From Streptomyces sp. ISL-100 (GTDB taxonomy: Bacteria; Actinomycetota; Actinomycetes; Streptomycetales; Streptomycetaceae): 64,000 bases of DNA. The notes under the pieces were generated by a model that made no database searches, had not been told where the DNA came from, and worked only from the letters and a program-made list of their open reading frames with translations. Numbering within the stretch: the first letter of the stretch is position 1; each line of letters opens with the position of its first letter. Positions 31,259 through 39,432 of the stretch are shown one piece after another. A program made the position numbers and the translations under genes. Where the stretch lies: the NCBI RefSeq assembly GCF_018614615.1, contig NZ_JAGGOK010000049.1, forward strand, positions 1 to 64,000, read 5' to 3'.

Positions 31259-32455
31259 TCAAGCGCGGTTGAGGTCAAGCCCTTCGCGCCCTTCGCGGCC
31301 GGTGATCTTTCTGGCCCGCAGCGCGAGCGTGGCCGCCTCCAGGCCGCTGTTGAAGGCCACTTCCGCCAGCAGTCCCGGCGCCGCCACCTGGTCGCCCGCG
31401 AGGTACACGCCGTTGCCCCGGTTGATGGCGGGTCGGTCCCGCCAGGTGGTGCCGGGCCGGTCGAGAGCGCCCGTACGGCCTGCGGCAACGGCCTCGCGCC
31501 GCCAGGTGACGCGCTCGCGCCAGCCGGGAAAGCCGAGGTCGAGCAGGCGCTCCGCACGCGCGATGCCGTCCGCCTTGGACTCGCCGGGCCCGATCGGGAA
31601 CTGGCTCTGGACGAGCTGTTCGCCGGCCGGGGCGAGGGTGGGGTCCTGGGCGGCGAACCGTTCGATCCAGCCGGGCGCCTCCAGGTCGGAGATGACGAAC
31701 GGGTCGCCCCTGCGCGTCCTGACGGCCAGATCGAACAGCACCGTACGCCCGCTGTCCCAGGTCAGGGTGGCGTCGTCGCCGAGGAGCCTGCGGGCGGCTT
31801 CCAGAGACGTCGCGACGATCACCGGGCCGCCGTTCTCGGGCAGGGCGGTGACACGTTCCGTCGTCTCGATCCGTACGCCGAGATTCCAGGCCTTCGCGGC
31901 CATCCGGTCGACGACCGAGGCCCAGCCGCCGCGCGGGTAGTGCGCCTCGGGCGGAAGCTTGACGACGCGCCGCAGCCGCTCCTGGACGAAGGGCGCGGAG
32001 AGGGAGCCGGGGTCGTGGTGGAAGAGGGCGACCGCCATGTAGGTGGCTGCCGCGCGCGCCCCGGCCTCGCCCACCTCGCCGGTGGCCCAAGTGAGGAAGT
32101 CGGCGTTCACGGGGGCCTTCGCGGTGGAGCGCAGGCCCAGCTTCACCAGCGCGAGCGGCGGGGTCCTGCGCAGGGCACCGCCCCGGTGAAAGCGGAAGCG
32201 GGCGCCTTCGAGCGGGGGCACGGCCATGACCGGGCCGAGGAGGTCGCGCTGCTTGAGCCAGGCCCAGAGCGGCCCGCCGTTGTAGAGGGCGTGCGGGCCC
32301 TCGTTGGTCTTGTACGGGCCCTCGGCGGTGCGGGCGCGTCCGCCGAGGGTGTGGTGGGCCTCGTACAGGGTCACCTTGGCGCCTGATTCGGCCGCTGTGA
32401 TGGCCGCGGTGAGGCCGGCGACGCCGCCGCCGATGACGGTGATGTGGGGGCGCAT
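31259..32455 (-). CDS. FAD-dependent amine oxidase/phytoene desaturase-like protein
   Basis: A 398-residue flavoprotein. The dinucleotide motif ITVIGGGVAGLTAAITAAESG (residues 5-25) is followed by VTLYEAHHTLGGRA, and the C-terminal YLAGDQVAAPGLLAEVAFNSG closes the FAD site. The substrate is unknown. ATG 32455 follows AAGGAG at 9 nt. It lies 49 bp upstream of the quinone reductase gene and probably shares its transcript. Confidence 0.85.
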   Translation of the reverse strand: MRPHITVIGGGVAGLTAAITAAESGAKVTLYEAHHTLGGRARTAEGPYKTNEGPHALYNGGPLWAWLKQRDLLGPVMAVPPLEGARFRFHRGGALRRTPPLALVKLGLRSTAKAPVNADFLTWATGEVGEAGARAAATYMAVALFHHDPGSLSAPFVQERLRRVVKLPPEAHYPRGGWASVVDRMAAKAWNLGVRIETTERVTALPENGGPVIVATSLEAARRLLGDDATLTWDSGRTVLFDLAVRTRRGDPFVISDLEAPGWIERFAAQDPTLAPAGEQLVQSQFPIGPGESKADGIARAERLLDLGFPGWRERVTWRREAVAAGRTGALDRPGTTWRDRPAINRGNGVYLAGDQVAAPGLLAEVAFNSGLEAATLALRARKITGREGREGLDLNRA

Positions 32456-32569
32456 CTTGCTGGTCTCCTTGCCGTCGTTGGTCGCTCTCACTGGTGGAGA
32501 CGGATGGCGGGGGCGTGGATGTGACACAGTGCCGGGGGGATTGTCAGTGGGGTGGTCCAGCATGGGTGG

Positions 32570-33280
32570 ATGGCACGGAACACGAACATCCCGAGTACCC
32601 CGGGCTCGAAGAAGTCCCAGGCCGTTCTCCCTGTGCGGCGCCCCGAGGTGCGGCTGCCGCCGCTCGCTCCGTTCGGGCCCGGTGAGCTGGAGTCGGAGGG
32701 GGACTACGACGGGCTCGAATTCCGGGACCTCGACCTGGCGGGCCAGGAGGGGCGCGGGGCCCGCTTCATGGACTGCGCTCTGTACGGCGTCGCGCTCGAC
32801 GAGACCAGGCTGAGCCGGGCGCGCATCATCGACTCGGTGCTGGACGGGGTACGGGGCGTGGGCACGGACCTGGCCGAGGCGTCACTGCGCGACGTGGTGG
32901 TGATCGACGCCCGGCTCGGCGGGCTCCAGCTGCACGCGTCGTCCCTGGAGCGGGTGCTGGTGCGGGGAGGGAAGATCGACTACCTGAATCTGCGCAGGGC
33001 GCGCCTGAAGGACGTCGTCTTCGAGGGGTGCGTGCTGGTCGAGCCGGACTTCGGCGGGGCGCGCCTGGAACGGGTGGAGTTCCGCGACTGCGTTCTGCGG
33101 CGGGCTGACTTCAGCTCGGCTTCGATGGCCGACGTAGATCTGCGTACGGTCGCGGAGCTGGACATCGCGCGGGGCCTGGACCGGTTGGCGGGATCGGTGA
33201 TCAGCCCGGCGCAACTCCTGGACCTGGCACCGGCGTTCGCGGCGCAGATGGGGGTGCGGGTGGAGCATCCCGGGGCGTAG
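32570..33280 (+). CDS. Pentapeptide-repeat protein
   Basis: A 236-residue protein in which residues about 55-200 follow a degenerate A(D/N)LXX five-residue periodicity (LDETRLSRARIIDSVLDGVRG, LEGCVLVEPDFGGARLERVEF, ADFSSASMADVDL), forming a right-handed beta-helix. Some relatives protect gyrase, but nothing specific points to that here. ATG 32570 is used; GTG 32552 is an alternative. Confidence 0.8.
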   Translation: MARNTNIPSTPGSKKSQAVLPVRRPEVRLPPLAPFGPGELESEGDYDGLEFRDLDLAGQEGRGARFMDCALYGVALDETRLSRARIIDSVLDGVRGVGTDLAEASLRDVVVIDARLGGLQLHASSLERVLVRGGKIDYLNLRRARLKDVVFEGCVLVEPDFGGARLERVEFRDCVLRRADFSSASMADVDLRTVAELDIARGLDRLAGSVISPAQLLDLAPAFAAQMGVRVEHPGA

Positions 33281-33296
33281 GGACGAGTAGTACGGC

Positions 33297-33800
33297 CTAG
33301 GAGGGCAGGCGGGGGAAGCGGGCCTGGAGGTCCCAGATCGCCGGGTTGTCGGCGAGGCCGTCGTGCATGTCGGTGAGGTCCGCGATCAGGTCGTGCAGGA
33401 AGTCGCGGGCCTCGCGGCGCAGCAGCCGGTGGCTGAAGGTGATCGGCGGCTCCTCGACCGGCATCCAGTCGGCCGCGATGTCGACCCAGCCGAAGCGGCG
33501 CTCGAAGAGCATCCGGTCCGTCGACTCGGTGAAGTCCAGCTCGGCGAACTGCGGCTTGGCGGAGCGGCTGCCGCGCGGGTCCTGGTCGAGCTGCTCGACG
33601 ATGTCGCACAGGGCCCACGCGAAGTCGAGCACGGGAACCCATCCCCAGGCTGTGGACACTTCCCGGTCGGCCTTGGTGTCGGCGAGATAGACGTCCCCGC
33701 AGAAGAGGTCGTGCCGCAGGTCGTGGACGCCGGCGCGCCGGTAGTCGGTCTGCGGGGGGTCCGGGAAGCGGCGGGAGAGGGAGTAGCCGATGTCGAGCAC
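33297..33800 (-). CDS. Hypothetical protein
   Basis: A 167-residue acidic, Trp-rich protein (STAWGWVPVLDFAWALCDIV, FGWVDIAADWMPVEEPP). No family recognised. The GTG start lies 13 bp after the stop of the membrane-protein gene; homologous-looking residues TIDY continue upstream without a start codon, so the start is uncertain. Confidence 0.6.
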   Translation of the reverse strand: MLDIGYSLSRRFPDPPQTDYRRAGVHDLRHDLFCGDVYLADTKADREVSTAWGWVPVLDFAWALCDIVEQLDQDPRGSRSAKPQFAELDFTESTDRMLFERRFGWVDIAADWMPVEEPPITFSHRLLRREARDFLHDLIADLTDMHDGLADNPAIWDLQARFPRLPS

Positions 33801-33813
33801 GTAGTCGATGGTG

Positions 33814-34326
33814 TCATGCCCGGTGGCGCTTCCAGTACGACCAGGTGACGGCGGCGAACAGCGGGGGAATGGCGAAGAGCGGGGCGTAACAGAGGCCGGT
33901 CACGGCATTCGCGGTGGCGGACATGTAGGTGCGGCTTTCGACGGCGAAGTACAGCACCACCTGGCTGAGGGCGAAGAGGTTGGCGACGATCGCGCAGCCC
34001 CAGGCCACGCCGGCGACGGTCCTGGGGCGGGACAGACGCCACCGGTCGGTGACCAGCAGGAGGGGGAGCAGGGCCGCGAGCTCGCCGACGACGACGAGGG
34101 TGACGAGGTACGCGACACCGCCGAAGCCGGGCAGGCCGAACTTCTCGCGCAGGATCTCGTCGCTGTATCCGACGTAGACGCCACACGCCATCGCCAGCCG
34201 CCACAGCCCGGAGGGAACCGCACACAGAGCGATGGCGTGAGCTGCCCGCCGGGCCCATCGGGGAGCGGGTGCCGGGGAAAGGGCGGATCCGGTGGCCGGG
34301 GCGCGGTGCGTGGGTGCTGTCTTCAT
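33814..34326 (-). CDS. Integral membrane protein
   Basis: A 170-residue protein with four likely membrane segments (AIALCAVPSGLWRLAMACGV, VAYLVTLVVVGELAALLPLLL, VAGVAWGCAIVANLFALSQVVL, LCYAPLFAIPPLFAAVTWSY). Function unknown. It is upstream of the hypothetical gene on the same strand. Confidence 0.7.
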   Translation of the reverse strand: MKTAPTHRAPATGSALSPAPAPRWARRAAHAIALCAVPSGLWRLAMACGVYVGYSDEILREKFGLPGFGGVAYLVTLVVVGELAALLPLLLVTDRWRLSRPRTVAGVAWGCAIVANLFALSQVVLYFAVESRTYMSATANAVTGLCYAPLFAIPPLFAAVTWSYWKRHRA

Positions 34327-34459
34327 GATGGACAGACTTCCGCGGTCCAGGCGCCGCCGCTTCGTCCCGGACGGCGGACCGCCTCCGCCGGACGGCGGAG
34401 GCGCCTTCGCTCCTGGGAGGAGCCACGTGTGGCGGCGGGCCTCGGTCCGCGCCTCACCT

Positions 34460-35161
34460 TCACGGCAGCAGGCGCTGTTCCTTTGCCACCGCTACCGCGC
34501 CGGACCGTGTGTCCACGCCCAGCTTGGCGTAGATCCGGCCCAGGTGGGTCTTCACCGTCGCCTCGCTGATGAACAGCGCGCGGGCGATCTCGCGGTTGCC
34601 CAGGCCGTGTGCCAGCTGGCCGAGGATGTCCGTTTCGCGTTCCGTCAGGGTCGGCCGGGCCGCCCCGCGCATGCGGTCCATGACGCGGCTGGCGACCGGT
34701 GGGGAGAGTGTCGTGCGGCCTTGGGCGGCCGAGCGGATCGCGGTGAAGAGTTCCTCCGGGCGTTCGGCCTTGAGCAGGTAGCCCGTCGCGCCCGCCTCGA
34801 TCGCCCGCGTGATGTCCGCGTCCGTGTCGTACGTGGTGAGGACGAGGACGTGGACGCCGGTCGGGGCGATGCGGCGGGTGGCCTCCACGCCGTCGATGCC
34901 CGTCCCCAGCTGGAGGTCCATGAGGACGACATCCGGGTTCAGCTTGGCGGCCAGCGCCACCGCCTCCTCGCCGCTGCCGGCCTCCCCGACGACCTCGATG
35001 TCCGGTTCGCTGCCCAGCAGGGCGAGCAGTCCGGCGCGTACGACCACGTGGTCGTCGCAGAGCAGGATGCGTACGGGTTGTGGACTCGGGGTCGGGCTCG
35101 GACGCGGGCTCGGACGCGGGCTCGGACGCGGGCTCGGACGCGGGCTTGGGCTCGGACTCAT
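34460..35161 (-). CDS. senR: SenR-like NarL/FixJ response regulator
   Basis: A 233-residue regulator. The receiver domain (VRILLCDDHVVVRAG; phospho-Asp in VVLMDLQLG) is followed by a LuxR-type HTH (LTERETDILGQLAHGLGNREIARALFISEATVKTHLGRIYAKLGV). It precedes the end of senS by a 4-nt ATGA overlap. The first 28 residues are a (SPRP)n run encoded by a 12-bp tandem repeat, absent from a normal receiver domain. With hbpS and senS it forms the unit known in S. reticuli to sense haem and redox stress. Confidence 0.85.
   Translation of the reverse strand: MSPSPSPRPSPRPSPRPSPRPSPTPSPQPVRILLCDDHVVVRAGLLALLGSEPDIEVVGEAGSGEEAVALAAKLNPDVVLMDLQLGTGIDGVEATRRIAPTGVHVLVLTTYDTDADITRAIEAGATGYLLKAERPEELFTAIRSAAQGRTTLSPPVASRVMDRMRGAARPTLTERETDILGQLAHGLGNREIARALFISEATVKTHLGRIYAKLGVDTRSGAVAVAKEQRLLP
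35095..35142 (+). repeat. Four perfect 12-bp tandem repeats
   Basis: Four identical copies of GGCTCGGACGCG with a degenerate fifth, in the 5' coding end of senR. They keep the reading frame and add four residues per copy. Confidence 0.85.
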
Positions 35162-36417
35162 GGCTGGGGCTCCAGGGGGATCGCGGCGGAGAGCACGGTG
35201 CCCTCGCCGGGGGCCGACTCGATCGTCAGGGTGCCGCCGAGCTGGCGCGCCCGTGCGCGCATCGCGGGCAGGCCGTGGCCGCGTACGCCGGGAGAGGCGG
35301 ACGGTACGTCGTCGGGTCCGAAGCCCGTGCCGTCGTCCGCGATGTCCAGGACCACCTGGTCGCCCAGATACGTCAGCGTCAGGGCCGCCGCCTGCGCGTT
35401 CGCGTGTTCGCGTACGTTCGCCAGCGCGCCCTGCGCGATCCGCAGCAGCGCGGACTGCACCCGGTCCGGCAGCGCGGCGACCGGCGTCCCGTCCACCCGG
35501 AACGCGGCGGACTCCCGGGCGGCGAGCATCCGCAGCGCCTCCTCCAGGCTGCCGCCCTCCGCCAGGTCGGCGGGGGCCAGGTCGTGGACAAAGCGGCGTG
35601 CCTCGGCCAGGTTGCGCTCCGCGATGGACTCGGCCGTACGGACATGGCGGCGGGCCGTCGCCGGGTCGGCGTCCCACTGCCGCTCCGCCGCCTGGAGCAG
35701 CATCTGCTGGCTGGACAGGCCTTGCGCGAGGGTGTCGTGGATTTCCATGGAGAGGCGCTGGCGTTCGGCCAGCGTGCCCTCGCGGCGCTCGGTCGCGGCC
35801 AGTTCGCGGCGCGTACGGATCAGGTCGTCGATCAGCGCCCGCTGGCGGGCCGCCTGTCGCTGCATGTGTACGAAGAACGCGGTCGCGACGGCCGCCACAG
35901 CGGGCGGCGCCAGCACCAGGTTCGGGTCGAAGCCACCGCGCGACAACTGGAGCTGGGCGGTGACGACGAACACGGTGAGCAGCCCGACCAGGACCAGTGC
36001 GGCGCGGGACGGGAGCGTACGCAGCCCGGTGTAGAAAAGCGGCACCGCACACCACGCGAAGCTCGGCGCCAGCACCACGAGCACCATCCAGACAGCGACG
36101 ACCCTGCCCAGCCAGAACAGCCGACGGGGCGTGGGGCGGGCGGCGCCGGGGGCGGCGGGGCCCAGGACGGGGCCGAGTACGTACAGCAGGGCCAGCGTGA
36201 TGCTCAGCGCGATGATCCACGGCGTACGGGCCTCGCCGGGGTGCCGCAGCAGGAACCGGGCGAGCGAGGCGCCGAGCAGCAGGAAGAACGCCACGTGCAT
36301 GACGGGGGCGAGCCAGCGGGCGTCGGGGTCGGGCTGCTGGTCCTGGTCTTGGCGTTCGTGTTGGCCCTGGTCCTGGCTCTGGCCCTGGCCATGGTCCTGG
36401 TCCTTGTCCTGCCGCAC
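35158..36417 (-). CDS. senS: SenS-like sensor histidine kinase
   Basis: A 419-residue membrane kinase. Residues 1-38 are almost wholly Asp/Gln/His/Gly. About five hydrophobic segments follow (residues about 45-185). The HisKA_3 dimerisation helix has the phospho-His in QRLSMEIHDTLAQGL, and an HATPase_c domain (REHANAQA; DDGTGFG; RGHGLPAMRARA) ends the protein. GTG 36417 follows GAGGAG at 6 nt. In S. reticuli SenS interacts with HbpS outside the membrane; the neighbouring hbpS supports this assignment. Confidence 0.85.
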   Translation of the reverse strand: MRQDKDQDHGQGQSQDQGQHERQDQDQQPDPDARWLAPVMHVAFFLLLGASLARFLLRHPGEARTPWIIALSITLALLYVLGPVLGPAAPGAARPTPRRLFWLGRVVAVWMVLVVLAPSFAWCAVPLFYTGLRTLPSRAALVLVGLLTVFVVTAQLQLSRGGFDPNLVLAPPAVAAVATAFFVHMQRQAARQRALIDDLIRTRRELAATERREGTLAERQRLSMEIHDTLAQGLSSQQMLLQAAERQWDADPATARRHVRTAESIAERNLAEARRFVHDLAPADLAEGGSLEEALRMLAARESAAFRVDGTPVAALPDRVQSALLRIAQGALANVREHANAQAAALTLTYLGDQVVLDIADDGTGFGPDDVPSASPGVRGHGLPAMRARARQLGGTLTIESAPGEGTVLSAAIPLEPQP

Positions 36418-36645
36418 CGCTCGCTCCTCGCGCTGACCTGCGCCTACGTCCCCATGGTGACCCGGTGGGACCAGACCCGCATCAACCGATCGGCTGACGG
36501 AGAGGTCGGCCGTCCCGCACGCCGTATGCAGCCGGTACGCCGACCGTACGGGCCCGGAAGCGGCCGGAGGATCGACAGCAGAGCCGAGTGGGGCGGAAGA
36601 AGGTCCCACCGCGGTCCCACTCACACCTTCCCCAGGAGCCCCGCC

Positions 36646-37203
36646 ATGAAGAAGCTTTCGCTGCGCACCCGTGTCCTGACCGGCGCCGTCGCCGCTGCCG
36701 CCCTCAGCGCCGGCACCTTCGGTGCGATGTCCGCCAACGCCACCGAGCCCGCCGCCGCGCCGGCCGTCGCCGTCCAGGCCGACACCGCCAACAAGAACCT
36801 CCAGCAGTCCACCCACCTGACGATCGCCGCCGCCACCGAGGCCGCGCAGGCCACCCTGGACGCCGCCGAGAACGAGAACCAGCGCATCACCGTCGCCGTC
36901 GTCGACCGCAACGGCAACACCATCGTCACGCTGCGCGGCGACGGCGCCGGCCCGCAGTCGTACGAGTCCGCCGAGCGCAAGGCATTCACCGCCGTCTCGT
37001 GGAACGCGCCCACCTCCGAGCTGGCCAAGCGCCTCGCCCAGGCTCCGAACCTGAAGGACATCCCCGGCACGCTCTTCCTCGCGGGCGGTGCCCCGGTCCA
37101 GGTCAAGGGCGCGCCGATCGCGGGCATCGGTGTGGCGGGCGCGCCGAGCGGCGACCTGGACGAGAAGTTCGCGCAGGCGGGCGTCGCGGCGCTGGGCAAG
37201 TAG
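36646..37203 (+). CDS. hbpS: HbpS, secreted haem-binding sensor accessory protein
   Basis: A 185-residue GlcG/HbpS-family protein. It has a signal peptide (residues 1-32, cleavage near ANA-TEP) and the conserved fold (LTIAAATEAAQATLDAAENENQ; ITVAVVDRNGNTIVTLRGDGA; AGIGVAGAPSGDLDEKFAQAG). In S. reticuli HbpS is an octamer that binds haem and iron and modulates the SenS kinase under oxidative stress. The ATG follows AGGAG at 7 nt. It is divergent from senS with a 228-bp shared regulatory region. Confidence 0.88.
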   Translation: MKKLSLRTRVLTGAVAAAALSAGTFGAMSANATEPAAAPAVAVQADTANKNLQQSTHLTIAAATEAAQATLDAAENENQRITVAVVDRNGNTIVTLRGDGAGPQSYESAERKAFTAVSWNAPTSELAKRLAQAPNLKDIPGTLFLAGGAPVQVKGAPIAGIGVAGAPSGDLDEKFAQAGVAALGK

Positions 37204-37278
37204 GCGCGTACGTACGTAAGTAAGTGCGTACGCCAGTAAGCACGAGTACGTACGTGAACGACTGAGGAGGGCCTCCAC
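37204..37278 (+). repeat. GTAC-rich short repeats
   Basis: A gap with GTACGTAC and AAGTAAGT runs (CGTACGTACGTAAGTAAGTG, then GTACGTACGTG) between hbpS and the ankyrin gene. Role unknown. Confidence 0.5.
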
Positions 37279-38037
37279 ATGAACCTGAATCCTGCCGAGC
37301 GCCGGCTCCTCGACGCCGCCGCCCGCAGAGACGCGGCCGGTGTCCGGGATGCCATCGATGAGGGCGCCCGCGTCGAGAGCCGTGACGAGGAGCTGCGTAC
37401 CCCGCTGCTGCTCGCCTCGCTCGGCAGTCATGTGGAGGCGGCCACGCTGCTGGTCGCGGCCGGGGCGAACCCGGACGCCCAGGACCGGCGCGAGGACAGC
37501 GCCTGGCTGGTCACGGGCGTGAGCGGCAGCGTGCCGATGATGCGGGCCCTGCTGCCCGCCGGACCCGACCTGAAGCTGCGCAACCGCTTCGGCGGGATCT
37601 CCCTGATCCCGGCGTGTGAGCGCGGCCATGTCGACTACGTACGGGCGGTGCTGCGCGAGACGGCCATGGTGGCCGATGTCGACCACGTCAACCGGCTCGG
37701 CTGGACCGCACTGCTGGAGGCCGTGATCCTCGGCGACGGCGGCCGTACCCACCAGGAGATCGTCGAACTCCTCCTCACGGCGGGCGCGACTGCGGACCTC
37801 CCCGACGCCGACGGGGTAACCCCGCTGGCCCACGCGGAGCGCCGGGGCTTCGACGCCATGGCGGCCCTGCTGCGGGCGGCCACAGGGCCTGGGCGTGACC
37901 GGGTGGGGCGGCACATTTCGCGCATAGGATCATCTGTGTGGATCAATGGACTCGCGTACGCCGAACAGCTCCCGCCGTCGCCGGAACTGTCGCCGTCGCC
38001 GCTGCCACCCTGCTTGCGTCGCTCACGTCCTGCATAA
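37279..38037 (+). CDS. Ankyrin-repeat protein
   Basis: A 252-residue protein built from about six ankyrin repeats (TPLLLASLGSHVEAATLLVAAGANPDAQD is the clearest). The last 35 residues are Pro/Ser-rich, overlap the next gene by 100 bp in another frame and are probably not structured. The ATG follows GAGGAGGG. Probably a protein-interaction module; no partner is indicated. Confidence 0.8.
   Translation: MNLNPAERRLLDAAARRDAAGVRDAIDEGARVESRDEELRTPLLLASLGSHVEAATLLVAAGANPDAQDRREDSAWLVTGVSGSVPMMRALLPAGPDLKLRNRFGGISLIPACERGHVDYVRAVLRETAMVADVDHVNRLGWTALLEAVILGDGGRTHQEIVELLLTAGATADLPDADGVTPLAHAERRGFDAMAALLRAATGPGRDRVGRHISRIGSSVWINGLAYAEQLPPSPELSPSPLPPCLRRSRPA
37925..37937 (+). promoter_or_regulatory. 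TAGGAT -10 box, leaderless start
   Basis: TAGGAT at 37925-37930, then 7 nt to the GTG at 37938, inside the 3' end of the ankyrin gene. Confidence 0.55.
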
Positions 38038-39425
38038 GTCTCGGCGGGCTCGGCGGCGTCAGCGGTACGCCGGGCGCGTCGGGCGTACGCGACCCGTACT
38101 TCCCCAGACTCGGCAACGGCGGCTACGACGTCCAGCACTACACCCTGACCCTGGACTACGCCCCGGAACGTGACCGCGGTGACCGTGGTGACCGTGGCGA
38201 CCACGTCGGTCCCGCGGACCACGTCGGTCCCGCAGGCCGCCTCACCGGCACCGCCGAGATCACCGCCCGCGCCACCCAGGACCTGAGCGCCTTCAATCTC
38301 GACCTCCACGGCCTGGACGTTGCGTCCGCGACCGTGGAGGGTGCCGAGGCCGCCGTAAGCCGCGCGGGCAACGAGCTGACGCTGCGCCCCGACACCGACC
38401 TGACCGAGGGCGAGACCTTCACCACCGTGGTCCGTTACTCCGGCAACCCCGCCACCATCACCGACGCCGACGACTCGCAGGAGGGCTGGCTGACCACTGT
38501 GGACGGCGCGGTCGCGCTCGGTCAGCCGACCGGGTCGATGGCGTGGTTCCCCGGGAACCACCACCCCAGCGACAAGGCGTCGTACGACATCACGGTCACC
38601 GTCCCCAACGGCCTGAAGGCCATCTCCAACGGCGAGTTGAAGAGCGAGCGACGGGCCAAGGGCGGCCGTACAGCCTTCGCCTGGCACAGCGGTGAGCCGA
38701 TGGCCAGTTATCTCGCCACCGTCGCCATCGGGGCGTACGAGACGAAGACCTCACGCACACCGTCGGGCGTGCCCGTCTACACAGCCGTCGATCCGACGGT
38801 CACCAAGGGCAGCGCCAAGGTCCTGGCCACCGTCCCGGACGTCATGGAGTGGGGCGTCAAGAACTTCGGCCCGTACCCCTTCTCCTCCACGGGCGCGATC
38901 GTCGAGCGCGGCAACGACTCCGAGTACGCCCTGGAGACGCAGACCAAGCCGGTCTTCCCGGGCGCACCCGACCAGGGACTGCTCGTCCACGAGCTCGCGC
39001 ACCAGTGGTTCGGCAACTCCGTTACGCCCAAGTCCTGGCGAGACATGTGGCTGAGCGAGGGCTTCGCGACGTACGCGGAATGGCTGTGGGCCGAGGACTT
39101 CGAGAACATTCCGGTGGGCGCCAGCTTCCGCCGCGCCTTCGGTGAGAAGGCCAACTGGGAGTTCCCGCCGGCCAAGCCGCCCACCGCGGCCGACATCTCG
39201 GACGCCCCCGTCTACGGGCGCGGCGCCATGGTGATTCACAAGATCCGTGAAGCGGTGGGCGACGATGCCTTCTACGACATCGTGCGGGACTGGACCGCCG
39301 CCCACCGCCACGGCAATGCGTCGACGGACGACTTCACGGCGTACGTCGAGAAGAGGTCCGGCAAGGACCTGAAAGGCCTCTGGGACACCTGGCTCTACGG
39401 CCAGGACAAGCCGACCGTCCGCTAG
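37938..39425 (+). CDS. M1-family metallopeptidase lipoprotein
   Basis: A 495-residue aminopeptidase N-like zinc peptidase. The signal sequence ends in a lipobox (LTSC, Cys about residue 32), so it is anchored outside the membrane. The zinc site is HELAHQWFG (His351, Glu352, His355) with Glu in WLSEGFATY 19 residues on. A duplicated DHVGPA segment and GDR repeats lie near residue 80. It is shorter than full aminopeptidase N, as in many actinobacterial secreted M1 enzymes. Confidence 0.88.
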   Translation: MDQWTRVRRTAPAVAGTVAVAAATLLASLTSCISLGGLGGVSGTPGASGVRDPYFPRLGNGGYDVQHYTLTLDYAPERDRGDRGDRGDHVGPADHVGPAGRLTGTAEITARATQDLSAFNLDLHGLDVASATVEGAEAAVSRAGNELTLRPDTDLTEGETFTTVVRYSGNPATITDADDSQEGWLTTVDGAVALGQPTGSMAWFPGNHHPSDKASYDITVTVPNGLKAISNGELKSERRAKGGRTAFAWHSGEPMASYLATVAIGAYETKTSRTPSGVPVYTAVDPTVTKGSAKVLATVPDVMEWGVKNFGPYPFSSTGAIVERGNDSEYALETQTKPVFPGAPDQGLLVHELAHQWFGNSVTPKSWRDMWLSEGFATYAEWLWAEDFENIPVGASFRRAFGEKANWEFPPAKPPTAADISDAPVYGRGAMVIHKIREAVGDDAFYDIVRDWTAAHRHGNASTDDFTAYVEKRSGKDLKGLWDTWLYGQDKPTVR

Positions 39426-39432
39426 CTGACGT

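Noticed and set aside
35095-35142. CRISPR array
   Set aside because: The repeats are 12 bp, contiguous without spacers and lie in frame at the start of senR.
36418-37914. N-terminal extension of SenS through the hbpS region
   Set aside because: The frame stays open across hbpS and the ankyrin gene only as antisense; GTG 36417 has a strong GAGGAG and gives the expected length.
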